Of a stretch of 64,000 nucleotides of DNA, positions 1-22,100 are shown piece after piece. Every line of letters begins with the position of its first letter. The first letter of the stretch is position 1. The notes beneath the pieces are model-generated. The model was not told the DNA's origin. It searched no databases and was given only the letters and a program-made list of their open reading frames with translations. This DNA is from Apteryx mantelli. Taxonomy: Eukaryota; Chordata; Aves; Apterygiformes; Apterygidae. The position numbers and the translations under genes are program-made. The stretch lies in contig NC_089991.1 in NCBI RefSeq assembly GCF_036417845.1, positions 11,785,001-11,849,000 of the forward strand. The letters run 5' to 3'.

Positions 1-1579
1 TAGATGTCGAGCGCTGTAAAGCTTGGATTATTCTTTGGTCTTTTCCTAGATCACTGACCCCCCCCAAAAAAAAGATTAAGTCATCTAAGTTTGCTACAAC
101 TTGGAAGAGACTCAGTACAACAAGAGAGTTTAAGGGCAGCCAGCAGAGCAAAGCACAGCTGTTAACCATAACACCAGAAAGAGAAACAGTTCTTCAAATA
201 AGCATCAGGGACTACAGAGATAGTAGAGATTTATTAGGAACATACCTTTCAGAGAAAAGTTATTGAATCACGGCATTAATGCAAGTAATGTTTCTGTAAA
301 TGTACTGGAAAAAACAGAGTGGTACTGAGCTACAAATGTACTTCTCACTAACTTGATCATCCCCTAACACTGCCTAAGATCATGAAACCCTTCCTCATGA
401 AACCCCAGCTGTATGCCACCTTCATTAGGCTAGCACAGATAAATTATTTCCTTACAGGAATTGTGCCTTTACCATCACTAAAGTACTGGCCAAAGTAAGC
501 CCATGTAAGAGAAGCTACCATTAATAAATAGGTATGGTAAAAGACCCAAGTGAAGGAAGCAATCTATCCCCCATTCTAATGCTTGCAGAAGTGAAAAGAA
601 AGGTCTAAATACCAGACATTTGCGTTAAAAAAGCAACTAACCACTCATTCTCTTTTCATGCTGATGTTCAGTCTCCAGAGTCTGGCTTGAAAACTTGACT
701 GGGTGAAAAAGGATTACCCCTATCGACCTCAGTCTTTTTCTTTAGAGAAGTAATGATAAAAATGGATTGTTTTCAAGAGAAGTGTAAGCCCACAGTTTGT
801 ATATGCAACAAGACATTACCCATTAAATCCATGGAGCATTTTACTTGCCTCAACATTACAAAACCAATTTGTTCCAAAACAGTACAGAATAATTAGTTCA
901 CTCTTCACTAAGATAAGCTTTTCTCCATATTATACCTGTTATCCATACTGAGCTTCCACAGAGATCAGCCTGAACTCCATGCATGTAGCAGACTATTAAT
1001 GCCATAGCAAAGATCAAGAAGGGGGTTTCAAAGTGCTGTAAGTTTTCACTGCCACTTTCTTCTGACAAACTAAACAATGCCATCTACTGACCCTGTCAAA
1101 ACCTGAACTTAAAACAAGTTCTTCGTTCCCCACTCGCAGACACAATGTCTAAGAAGCACAATAGACGAGGTAAGGATAAAACATTATGGCCCAGAAACTG
1201 TAAACTGATGCCTGCTAATCTCAACTAAGACTCTGTTGCTAGTTTTGTTTTACCATTGTAACTAGTTTAAGATGCCAAATTTTAGAATTTTTACTGATCA
1301 GTCTCTATCTTGATGTGACTGTCAAGAACATGTTTGCATGCCCCAACCATACCTAACTGCATGAATTTGAGAACAACCAAAGTTTTCAATAAGCCTTGTA
1401 ACTGCACTGTACGTTCTAGATTTGATAGTCCAGGGCAGAGTATTCAATACAGTGGTAACTCAGAAAAAGCAACATCTGTTGCTGCTTTTCCAAGATTTTT
1501 TTCCCCATACTTATGGCTGAGCAAGTAAGGAAAAAGGCTTATGCTCATTCTTGCATCATCCAGTTCCAGCAGCACCAAA
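1..1579. other. Intergenic DNA beyond the 3' end of MRPL22
   Basis: No gene, RNA gene or repeat that I recognise lies in these 1.6 kb. The reading frames are short and have no splice-site context, with one exception. A 30-base segment at 1140-1169 has a pyrimidine-rich tract and AG in front, an ATG inside, and a GTAAGG donor behind on the plus strand; it is discussed as a finding. Confidence 0.6.
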
Positions 1580-1598
1580 AACATAACTAAAACATGAC

Positions 1599-1604
1599 TT
1601 TAAT
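1599..1604 (-). terminator. MRPL22: Poly(A) signal of MRPL22
   Basis: On the minus strand this reads ATTAAA, the commonest variant of the AATAAA hexamer, 60 bases after the MRPL22 stop codon. Cleavage would be expected near 1575-1585, giving a 3'UTR of only about 80 bases. A short UTR is usual for mitochondrial ribosomal protein mRNAs. No AATAAA lies closer. Confidence 0.6.
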
Positions 1605-1663
1605 TATTCTTTTATATAACCACGTTGTCAAAGGAGAAATACCTACAATGTCACAAGAGTTTG

Positions 1664-9976
<8,313 letters not shown>

Positions 9977-10113
9977 CTTCCCTGCCGCGCTTTACGGCAG
10001 GCGCTCGCGGCGCACGCGCGGCCTCGTGCGCGCCGCGGGCTTTGCGACGGCGTGCGCGGCGCTGGGCGGCAGCGCTCGGCAGCGCCCGAGGCGGCTGGCG
10101 GCGCGGCGGGACC
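9977..10113. promoter_or_regulatory. Bidirectional promoter between MRPL22 and GEMIN5
   Basis: Only 137 bp separate the two start codons, so the transcription starts and 5'UTRs of both genes must lie in or around this interval. No TATA box is visible. A GCGCACGCGC sequence at 10010-10019 matches the NRF-1 core. NRF-1 is known to drive nuclear genes for mitochondrial proteins, which fits MRPL22. Both start codons sit in ATGGCGGC; the MRPL22 one is AAGATGGCGGC (9969-9979, minus strand), the classic YY1 site that overlaps many start regions. The pairing is seen directly; factor use is inferred. Confidence 0.85.
10010..10019. promoter_or_regulatory. NRF-1 core site
   Basis: GCGCACGCGC matches the ten inner positions of the NRF-1 consensus YGCGCAYGCGCR; the base after it (G) also fits and the base before it (G) does not. 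It lies 34 bp upstream of the MRPL22 ATG and 95 bp upstream of the GEMIN5 ATG. Confidence 0.55.
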
Positions 10114-13100
10114 ATGGCGGCGGAGCGGGTGTTGCCCGCCTCGCCCAACTGGTACAGCAGCCGCTGCAGCGACGCCAGCGGGGACGGCCGCCTCTTCGGC
10201 TTCGGGGCGAGGCACAGCATCTGCCTCCTGGACGTCGGCGCCGCCGCGCCCGCTTTCTACGGTACCGGCGCGCAGCCTGGTGGGGGTGGCCGGGGCCCCC
10301 TCACGGCGGCCCGGGGCCCGTCCCCTCCGCGCCGCCTTTACGGGAGCGCCGCGGGGCCCGCCCGAGGCCGCCCTGCGGCCCGGCGCCCGCGCACGTGGGG
10401 GACCGGGGCCGGGACCGGGGCCGGGGCCGGGGCGGGCCGAGCCGGGGGGGAGCCGGGGCCGGGGGGAGCCGGGCGGCCCGCGGGGTGCCCTGCCCGCCGG
10501 GGAGGTTTCCATCCCGCTTTCCCGCTGCCGCGCAGGAGAGCTCGTCGGCCACACGGAGAGGGTCTCCGGGTTCGCCTTTTGCCACCACTCCGGGCAGAGC
10601 GGGCTCTGTGCTAGCAGCTCCGACGACGGGACGGTGAAAGTCTGGGACACGCAGACTCTGTCGCCGGTGGCGGAGCATACGCTGCACCAGGTAGGGACGC
10701 CGGTGCCCGTCTCCCTGGGGGGGTGGAAGATGCTGAGAGAAAAACTCACCGATTTGCTTTGTGGGTCTTTCACGCAAAACAGGGGGTATCGCTTCAGCCA
10801 AAGGTGGATTTCTAAACTGGTGGAGGCAAAACTGTTGAATTCTTGTGGATAGTTTTTTGTTCCAGCCTTAGATCTACAGTGATGTTATAGCATCTTAAAA
10901 AGCAGTTGAGTATTATCAGAGCTTCAGTAAGCGAGCATGCACTTAGCACGTGCTCATTGCTGCTTAACACAGCTCACTTAAAATCACGCCACCAAGTTGT
11001 CCTTCTTCAGAGAGCACACACGTGGTACATGTGGACAGTTACTGTGACTCAGCTGCTGGGAGATACCATGGCTCATAACAAGTTACCTGGAAGGGCAGCA
11101 TATTGGCAAACCAAATGTGTCAAAGCTCAAAGTCACTGAAGCAGTTTAAAACTAACACAGCTGACATTGGGGAGAACTCACAGATTGTTTTCTCATTATT
11201 ATTCTGTGTTAGGTGGTAATCTCTAGGTAGTGAGTGAAGGTAAGCTGTTAGAGTAATGTAATCTGCTTTCCATTCAAAAAGAGACTGCTTTTTAAGCACT
11301 TAATTTTGTTCTGTGTTTTAATTCTTTAAACAGTCTACGAAATAAATCTAGTGAAACAACATCCTAGACTCCTTTAAATGTCTTTGATTCTATTTCTTTA
11401 GAATACAATCTCTGCATTGCACTGGTCGTCTCTTGTGAAAGACTTGGTTGTATCCGGTGATGAAAAAGGTATAATTGTTTGTTACTGGCATAACAGAAAT
11501 GACAGCCAACAATTCTTCCCAGAGCCTCGGACAATTTTTTGCCTCACTTGTTCTCCTCATGATGAAAACCTGGTGGCTATTGGGTAAATATTAATTATTT
11601 GTTGCTTTCCATTCTTCTTCTGAAAGGTCCTTGCTATGTATTTTTGCTTGTTACACAATTGTAAGATTGCTTTCTAAGAGGTCTTCGTGACTGTTTTTTT
11701 TTCTGGTACACAGCAATCCAGAAATAATGTTCAGATTTGATAGACCTGCAAGACATAGAATTCCATAAAAATTTAAGGGTCTGGGTTTGGTTTGGATCTC
11801 TGAAGTTATTTAAAACTGGTATTTTTTTTTAATTGGATTTCACTGGTGTTTGTCATATTACAGGTAACTTCATTTGAACAGAGTTTCTTAGTTTTGCTAG
11901 GCCTTTCTCAGCCATTGCAATTCCAGTGCTTTAGATGCCCAAGACTATATTGAATGAACAGGAACAACATGAAAGCCCCGTAAACTTGAGGATGCAGTTT
12001 TGTTGAAAGAGAACAAACATAGGAGAAGGGAGAAAATGAAAGTGATTTGCGGTGGCATTCCTAAAAGGAAAAATTTTCCATGTCTAAAAGCCACTGTTGC
12101 TTGTGAAGTCTGTGAAAGCTGTATTACTAATGACATTTGATGTCATTCATGAAGCTGAAAGTGCTGTGTGATTGCACTTGGAAAGGCAGTTGCGTGTATT
12201 CCAGTGCTGTACTGGAGTTCCAACTGATCATTAGTCTGCCAGTCCCATTGCTGCTTGTGCTTTGGCTTCCCTGTCCATCGTATGGAGATAATGATAACAA
12301 TCTCAGTGATGAGCTTTGAAATCAAATCAGATATTATTCCACAAAGGTCCAAGAGTCTCTTTGTTAACTTAAATCTTTGTTTTTAGCTACAAGGATGGCA
12401 TGGTGGTTATAATTGATATCAGCAGGAAAAGAGAAGTTCTTCACCGGCTAAGAGGCCATGATGATGAAATACACTGTCTGGCCTGGTGCCCTGTGCCTGG
12501 TGAAGAAAGGTTACCTGCTTGGCAAGATGAGCTCCAAGGTATGTAGAAGCAATTAATAGTTTGTAAGGTGATTTTTAGTTCGTACAGAAATCCTCCTTCT
12601 AGACAACTCAATTCCTTATTCATAGAAAGGTAGTAGCTAATCAAAGGCATCTGATGAGTTAAACTACAATGTTTTCTGATGCAGGGCAATATAGTTTCAG
12701 CTGATTTTTACAGACCTTTGAATTTTAAAGTATAACATGACTTTGACACTATTCAATATTTCCTTTAGAAGAAAGTGAAGTTCCAAATGGGGAGCTGACA
12801 CAAGATACAGCCATGAAGAAAGGTTGTTACCTGGCTTCAGGAAGCAAAGATCAGACCATACGAATATGGAGCTGTACTAGAGGCAGAAGTGAGTAATATT
12901 AATAACATAAGTGAAGTAAATAACTCTTCCACCATATTGTTGTTCTTCTCTAACTACATCTTTAATTTGCTAACCTGCTAGTTTAATGCTCTGATTGTTG
13001 ACAATGCTTGATTTTCTAACGTGCTAATGGGAAACTAGATTTTCTAATGTGCTAATGGGAAACTAGAAATCAGAACTATGATCGAAGTTCTGTTTTGCTG

Positions 13101-16100
13101 TAATACTGTCCATAATGTACCCAATTCCATGTTTGATTGTTAGCAATGATTTTCCTTGGCCCAAAGAAGTCAGAATTGGAGAGTTAGGATGTTCTTGGTG
13201 CCCACCAAGAGCAGGACAAGAAGTAAGCAGATAAAATTCATGTTAGACATTACAAAAATCATTTATCTATGAAAGCAGTAAATCATTTGAATGCATCCCC
13301 TCAGGAAGTCAGATAATTCCCTTTGCACAAGGAGAGGGGGGAGGAGGAGGAGAAGGAGAGGATAAAGAGCCAATTAGGTAGATTTCAGTCTGGGATAGTC
13401 AGATCTATATATTTCTCAGTGAGTAGAAGCAGGCTAAATATACTTCTGTGATTTAGAAAGTAGGAACTAGTGACACTGTAAGAGAGTACTTCTGAAGCAC
13501 AGGGGAATGTACTTAAAGCTTTGGATTCACAGGACTTCTTTTTCTGTCAGAGAATTCTGATGTGCTAGATCTAGATGATCCCTCTTGGTTCCATAGGTGT
13601 GATGACTTTGAAGCTGCCACCCGTGAAGAGAAGAGGTGGAGCCGTTGATCCCGCTGTTAAAGAGCGCATTTGGCTGACTGTTCACTGGCCTTGTGGTCGT
13701 TCCAAAGAAATTGTATCCAGTTGTTTTGGGTAAGTATGGCACACAGCGGTCTGGCACACTCAATAACCTCAGATGTATTTATTGATAATTAAGGAAGAAC
13801 TGTGGAGGAAACATTGAATACACCCACCCCCCACCTCTGTCAGCATAACTGGAGAGAAGGTGGGCCAAGAGTTAAAGCGGGAGTTCAAACTTCTATAAAA
13901 TAATTATTTATCCCATAATTTATCCAATAATCAAACAGAATATTGACTGCTAACAGTACTAATAGTGTTTTTGCTCATTTACATCTAATGGGAGAAAATG
14001 GCATGACAGCTTTGAATGTGGTTAAACATGGATATTACCTGTAGGTGTGTGTGCGTGTGGGTATATATATAGGCACATGTCATGAATGTGCATATAGCTG
14101 TATTGCTGTTACACTTGCAGTGTGTATATATGTAATATAGGCTGTATATATACGATAGTTCTTTTAAAAAGTGAACAATGAAGTGCACACTTTTAATTTG
14201 CAGGGGAGAATTGCTACTCTGGGATTTGACCCAATCTGGGAAACGCAAGTGGACACTTTTAGGATCTTCAGAAGGACAGAATCACTCACGAATTGTGTTC
14301 AATCTGTGTTCCCTGAAGGTTCAAGACAAAGAGCTACTTTTTTCCATTTCAATGGACAGAGATGTAAGAACCGTTTATAAAAGAGCATAAAATAGCAGTG
14401 CCTTTACAGTTCAGTTGATTGAGATGACCTCTTTTAAGGTCACAGACTTTCTCCTAAAGTGGGTTTATTGCAGAATTTTATTACAGCATTGTTTACAATT
14501 TGCTCTGAGCATTGGTTGTGTAAATTTTTGTTAGTTCATTAGCTCAGGCTCTTACTATGGTGAAGTGAATGGGTATGCCCTTCTGGATTGAATGGTAAGC
14601 ATTTAAGAATGGGAGCTTACCACTTCTTTTGTCTCTATGTTTCATTTTAGTAAGACCTAAGTTTCCTTTTTAAAATGACAAGTATTACTGAATTGTATAC
14701 CTCTTTTCATGAACTATAGCATATATTTGTTTTTTCTTGTTTTTCCCTTTTTTAAGGCAGCAGAGAGTCTCTTATTTAGAAGTCAGAAGAGGAGCTGTAG
14801 TATTGAAATGCGCTAATTTTGCCTGTTCTGTTACAGTCTTCCAGCTAGTACAGCCCTGTGTCTGTGACATATACTGCTGTGGAGGAAGATTACATAATAT
14901 ATCAAGTCTTGAATTTGACACTTTGATTCTTTGTCTTACTTGTGCTCTCTTTTTTCTTGTCATACCGGTCACTCATACATTTAACCATTCCTTGTTGCCA
15001 AATTTCTTCAGGTGAAGTGTTGGGACCTATCAACTCTTGATTGTAGCTGGACAATGCCCTCGCTTGGGGGATTTGTCTATAGTCTTGCCTTCTCCCCTGT
15101 GGACACAGGCTGTCTTGCCATCGGTGTTGGGGACAGCATGATACGGGTGTGGAATACTTTGTCCATGAGCAATACCTATGATGTTAAAACCTTCTGGCAA
15201 AGCATAAAGTCCAAGGTTACAGCAGTAAGTGGGCTCTTGATTCCCTTTTCTTGTGTTTTCCTCCCCTTCTTGCTCATTTTTCTCTTCTGAAGAATGTTTT
15301 TCCCAACTAATAAATATATAAAGCCAAGCTGTTCCTTATATGCTTAATTCTCTTGGTATATCATATTTTGTAAAACCTGGCAACAAAATTTTAGACCTTT
15401 TTACAGCCCTAGATGCTTGCATTACGTCTAGTAAAAATCGACTGAAGTCCAGCTGGTTGTTACTTTGCATCCTCGCTTCTGTCCTCCTTTGCGATCCTTT
15501 CTTGTTCTATCCATGGTTTCTGTTGATCTGCTAGGAAGCTTATGACACACACAAAAGCCAGACCTGGATGTCTTCAGGTTGAATTTGACCAGAGGTTGGC
15601 CAGATGCTAATGCCTGGTAAAATTAGTGGCAGCATTAAAACATGGTAGTTATTCTTGTCCACACTGTAAGTTTTCTCACCATCCTACATTATTTATTATC
15701 CCACATTTTTATTTTGTAAAGTAGATGTCAAATGGCATTTTAATGATGCTAGTCGCTTTGATGTCATCCCACAATAACTGGTATGGAAAGAGTCTTTGAT
15801 ACTTCCAGTGAAGTGATCAAATAAAGTGGCTTTGGTTCCAAGGGTGGATATAAGGGGTTGTGCTTGCTCATCAAGTTCAAGATTTTCCTTTTGTTTCTTC
15901 TTTGGAAATAAAGCATCCATGACTTGTGCCCTTTTTGGGCTCTTTTGCTTGCAGTTATCCTGGCATCCAACCAAGGAAGGCTGCTTAGCTTTTGGAACAG
16001 ATGATGGAAAAGTTGGCATATTTGACACCTTCTCCAGCAGGTAAGAAAGTAGCTTTCAAATTTATTAGAGTCCTAATGAGCAAATTGTAGATTTGGTGAT

Positions 16101-19100
16101 GGAGTGAACAGAAGCTTGTTAAATGGATGAAGTAATGTTCAGTTTTTATATTTGAAATGGTTGAAATGGTTTTCTATTCCATGCATTCAGGATCATGAGA
16201 CAAAATTAATCAGTTTTGCTATCACTGCTTGTCAGATCCTGCAGGTGTGTCACCATGCCTACATGACGTGATCTTTCCTGAGGTATATCTTTACTACTGG
16301 ACAAGAGCAGGATTAAATTAACACTGGTCAACCAGTTGGATTTTCAGTGCATCTTTTAATTTCTCAGTTATGTCTGGTAGCTCTTAAGATAATCTTGTCC
16401 AAATTGCATGACCAGACATCACCTATGGGAGGACTTCAGTCAAGGGAAACTTTAGCCAGAAAGATTTTCAGAGAATGAAGAGCAACATGCAGGTGCAGCT
16501 CATCAGGATAGTTTTGTTATGTTTTTGGTAGTGTCCTAGAGATGTTAAAGAAGGTTTGGCTGGGCCATTGCTTGTTGCATGTTAAAGCACCTGTTATCTG
16601 TTTTCATCACTAGAAACATGTCACTTGAATCTTTTTCTGTATTTGATATCTCCCCTGAGAAGTTCAGTACCCTTTGCTTAAATCTAACTGCACCTACTTC
16701 CTTATCTTCCTACCCAGTGCTAAGAATAAACCACCTCAGATCTCCAGTACTTACCACAAGAAGACTGTATACGCATTAGCCTGGGGCCCTCCAACTCCTC
16801 CTCTATCTTTTGGTGAGTCTTGCAACCCCCTGTGACAGAGTAGGACATCCATGCAGAGCACACAGATGCCATGAAGTTGGTATGCTCTCCTTCCTTAGGA
16901 AAAGGAGCCCTATTTGTTGGTACTGTCCTTCCTACCCATTGAGGATGCATTTCCACTTGAAGAGTTATTATTAGTTTTGCAAGAGAGCAAAACAATCTGT
17001 TATATTTCTAATTTATGAATTCTAGCAGTTTCAGGAAGTAAGTGGGAGTGGAGTATAACACCTCTGTACTTATTTCAGTCTATTATAAACCAGTAACTGC
17101 CTGCATGGGACCTCTGCAGTTACTGCGTAGGATCAAATGTGGGTTCCTTAGCCCTGGGATGTCTCTCTACCATTTGAACTAAAGAGAACAGCTCCATTAG
17201 CTCTTCTTACACAACTCTGAATTTTTTTATGGACCAAACTTTAAAGAGAGTTTAAACTTACACAGTCACTGTTATGCAGAGATCTGTTACAAGAAATGAG
17301 AGATCCTTTCAGTGGACTGTATTGCTAGAGTTTCTTGCTGCCAGATCACAGGCAATCAAAGCATGTATATAACCTTTTAAAACAATGTTTTGATTTTTAG
17401 TGGGAATAGTTACTTCTGTTAAAACTGCTGAAGAACATAGTATATTTAGCATTTTTCTTTGTTGGATAGGAGGAGAAGGTGAACAGCCCTCTGTAACCTT
17501 ATATAGCTGTGCTGGTGAAGGTATTGTTTTTCAACACAACCCTTGGAAGCTTAGTGGAGAAGCAAATGACATCAACAAAGTCATCAGAGACACTAATTCA
17601 ATCAAAGTAAGTATTTTGTGTGTGTTTATGGGACAGTGGTAACAATATCATAGCTTCTACAGCCCTGTAGTTGACCCACTAGGTTTTCATTTTTGTCTCC
17701 ATGATGAATCTAGAACAAATAAAGAATTTAAAACCCTCAGTCTCCACAGGTGAACTTCAGAGATATCTAAGTAACTCAGACTATATAGATGCTCTATGTG
17801 TTTGGCTCTGAAGGAGGGTTTTAGTTTTTTGTTGTTTTTTTTTCCCCTGGAATTAATGCTGCGGGTCTATTCCTGGCATCAGTTACTTTTCTGCTTTGTA
17901 ACTTACTTCATCAGAAAAGAGTAATTGAAATAAAATGTCTGTTTTTTAAAGCTGTACCTGGCTGTTTACAATGATTAGTTCATACAGGGTTTTTCAGTTT
18001 AAAAGCATTTGAGAAGTAATACCCTGAATAATGTCATGGGTTAGATCACAAGGCAGGCAAACATTGGAAATGTAAAGCTCCAATCCTAATTACTCAACTT
18101 CTCTGTTTTTGTTGTTGCAAATGTTAACTTTTTTAATAAACAAACGCTGCTGTAAAGACATAAGTTTGTGGAGATTGTTGGCAATAGTTGTGTCTTCTTT
18201 CTACAGCACAAATTGCCTGCACATACTGAGATCAGCTGGAAACCAGATGGCAAACTCTTGGCTCTTGGTAATGAAGATGGGTATGTTTAACTTATGGGTT
18301 AAAGTTGTGTATGTGTTGATCTTGACTAAAGTCAGTGTAGGGAAACGAAAGTATTTTTTTGTTACCCTGGTTTATTGCTATTCTTTCACCTATCAAAACA
18401 TAGTTTCATGTCAGTAAACTATCTGGGAATACTGGAAAAGGGAATTTTGAATGTGGTGCTGCCAATATATCTCACTTGTGATAATACAGCATTCTTTGTT
18501 GCTACTTGGTTTAGTTGCTTTTGGCGTGGAGGATCCACCACATCACGTTAAATCATTTTTCAGTGGTCCACTGATGGTTGAAACTCATTTTTGCTGATGA
18601 ACTAAACTAGTGCTTGAGCTGAATTCAGAAACGAAAAACTCATTTAGTTACTCAATTTTATGTTCTATCATTCTCCTCATAAAGTATAACAAAAAAAAAT
18701 CTCATTTTCACTGCCTGGTGGATTTCTTACATTGCTGTTTTTACATTTCAGCTCAATTGAAATATTTCAAGCTCCAAACTTGAAATTGCTCTGCACTATC
18801 CAGCAACATCATAAACTGATAAATGCTATTCGTTGGCATCATGAGCATGGAAGCCAGCCAGAGCTGAGTTACTTGATAGCTTCGGGCTCAGTTAATGCTA
18901 CTATTTATGTGCATAATCTGAAGAGCATCGTAGGTAATGGTTTGCAAGTATACTTCCAAGTCTTGACATCTTGTTTTACATTGCATGTGGTTTGTCTTGC
19001 TAGCCATACTTCTAGTCATGCTTGATCCTTTTCTTTTCTCTTTCAGAGAGCTCTTCAGAAACTCCTCTGACAATAACGGAGCCTTTTCGAACTCTGGCAG

Positions 19101-22100
19101 GGCACACAGCTAAAATCACAAGTCTGTCTTGGAGCCCCCACCATGAGGCAAGACTGGTGTCTGCTTGCTATGATGGCACCGCACAGGTATTGCTCTAGAG
19201 CCACTCAGAAGTGTGATTCTCTTAGTTTCAAGTTACCCATTCTCTACAATGTTTTAGAACCAAACTGAACAACAGAGCTTCTTTTGTGAGTTAAACTGCT
19301 GAATTATTGCAGATTTACGCTTGATAACCATCTGCTGGTCCTGGATACCTGAAGTGTAGAGCTAAATTTTGCCTTTGCTTTGTTCCCGTTTCTGCTTTCT
19401 ACTGGACAAATGAGAATACTGCTAAGACGACTTTTAGTCCAGACCTAGGGGAATACATATAAAGAAGCTGGGCAGTTGGTGTGTTTTAGTGACTAATGAG
19501 TTGATTCATAAGTCCAATCATTTGTGTTTTTATATCATGTTATTCATGTCATTCATATACTATTTTCACTTTTGGATCCTCAGAAAAAGGATATGTTACA
19601 CAAATGTATCAATGCAAACAAACGAAGTTCTGAGTTTTCTCCGCTTACATGTTGACATTTGAAATACTTGTGCTGTGGTTCAGACATCCTAAAAGAGAAG
19701 CTCCTCCACGTGCAAATCACTGAAGAGGAAATGCAGAGTATTAGGGGAGGATGAGACTTTATGTGTAATTGAGTTTCTTTCGTGTTTATAAGGTATGGGA
19801 TGTTATGAAAGAAGAGCCACTCTTCAACTACCGAGGGCACCGGGGCCGGCTACTGTGTGTCCAGTGGTCACCAGTGGATTCAGATTCTGTTTATACAGGA
19901 GCAGATGATTTTTCTGTTCACAAATGGCTCATCTCAAAGCAGGAGCATACACGGCCTCCTCAGGGTAAGTATACTCAAACAGAAGATCCTTTTCTGGAGA
20001 TAAAGTGGAAGATGGGAAATAAAGGGTTGGCATGATGAAATTGTATAATAAAGTTTTTATGCTGAATTCAAACCTGCCTGCTACCTCTTTAGGTATAAAC
20101 TGTGTCCAGGTTTAAACTGAGCTGTATCTTTATTTGGAAACCAAATACTGATCTTGAGAGGCAGACAATTAATATACTAAAAATCTCTACAGATTATATC
20201 AGGGTAACTTTTGCAAAACTTTTACAGGCAAGAAGAGCATAGAATTAGAGAAGAAAAGAAGTATGCAACCCAAAGCCAAAACAAAGAAGAAGAAAAAGCC
20301 TATAGGAAAGAGTCCGGCCAAGCAGGATCTGAGTGACACCATGAATGGAGATGAAAGTGTGAAGGAAATTTTGCTAGAAGAAAATGGAGTGTCAGACCAT
20401 GAAGGAGAAAAAGAAGCTCAGGAGGCAGAGTTGCCTGATAAAGTCTCCACAATAGGTAATAATCGGGTTGTCTTAGTTCAGTGTTTCCTAGATTGTTTAG
20501 CTCTCAGAGCATCATCAAGCTTAACATTTTCATGCAAATTGTCTCATAAGTTTTTAATTGAAATATTTCACTTAAAGGAAATATGGTTCCCAAGACACCT
20601 TTCATAACCTTATAGACTAGTTTGGGACTCAGTATCTTTAAATAAGAAGATTCTGGCATAAAGAACAAAATTACTGAGGTGTTAGTCCTGAAACAGTGTA
20701 ATCTTTCATCAGTGTTGCCTTCCAGTGATGAATCTTATAAAGCTTATGGACCTTTGTTAGTGTCTGGTGGCATCTTATTTAGCTTTCTGACAGTTCTGTA
20801 ATTTTTTTTATTATTTCCTTTCTCTAGAAAAGCTATCAAGTTTTATGGCAAAGTGAAGCTTATTTTTTCTATACATAATGTGAATATTTGAAGTATTCTG
20901 CTTTAGGCTTTTCCATGTATGTTTTATTTTTTATCATTTAACTCCACAGTGTCCAAGGATACCTCTTCATATGCATCTGATTATTTTTCATTTGGCTTGC
21001 CAAAGCCTTTAGTGACCCAGAAAGCCACCCCTGTGAAAAAGGATCAACCTAAAGAGAAAACAGGTTAGTATGTTTCAGTGGTTTCTTAACAGCACTGCAT
21101 CCAAGCAGAGCTGCTGATTTTAGGCTAATTTCTGGCTGCAGCTTCCCTTCTTGATGTGACACCAAGTAAGTGGTGCAAAAAGATAGAAAAGTGCTTGCTT
21201 TTAAAATCTCTTAAACATTTTAGTTCTCTTCTTTTATTTGCCCTGCTTACCAGGTCAACTGAGTAGTTGTTCAGTGTGGGCTTATATATTGCCTTTTGGT
21301 TGCTAGTTTCAGTCTAGGCATGACGCATAAAGAAATGTGCAAAGTGATCAGTATTCAAAAATCAGAATTGTCATAATAGAGATGCATGTGGCACTTGAGT
21401 ATTTGCTTTTTGTCTTACTGTGTGAGGAACAGGGTTCTTTTGGAACATATCAAAGAGTTCTGTTGTAGAGACTCTTGTAACTGTGCAGCAGTGACTAAAA
21501 TGTGACTGACTTTTCAGGTCCTGATTCCTCTCTGAAGAAGAGGAAGCCTCGTTCAATTTTGCCGTTCACCACATCCATGGATCACAGATCAAAAGACGAA
21601 TTGCATCAGGACTGCTTGAGGCTTGCTACATGTCTGAAATCCAAAGGTATCAGTCTTAAACTCGGAGTGTACAAAGGAACTTGCTATGTTTGGGTTAGAA
21701 TAAGTGTCCTGCATAAACGTGGTCCTTTTACTCAGACTTAGATGGAGTGCAAATGCAAGAAATTGTTAAATCTGCTGTTTACAGGAAAAGAATTGGAAGG
21801 CTTTTTCCATATTTCTAATGGTTGAGTGTACTGGAGCGGTACATTGATTTGGCAGGTTCAAGTGCCCTGTGTTTCACCAGCTCTCAAATGTTCCTTCTCT
21901 TTGCTTTATTTGTGATAGGTCATAATGAGGGTTTGTCCTCTGACCTCAGCGATCATGTCCACTTGGGGCTGTTCACAGACAGGGCTTCTCTGCACAAGAT
22001 GATGGATGTGGAAGGTAAGTGGCATAATGAATCCAGTTTGACAATATGTCCATTGTCATAGTGACATTCAAGGAGAAGACAATTTGGGAAAGATGCTCAG

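Noticed and set aside
16720-16995. 91-codon minus-strand frame opposite GEMIN5 exon 10
   Set aside because: It is a shadow of the real plus-strand exon 16718-16812 and adjoining intron.
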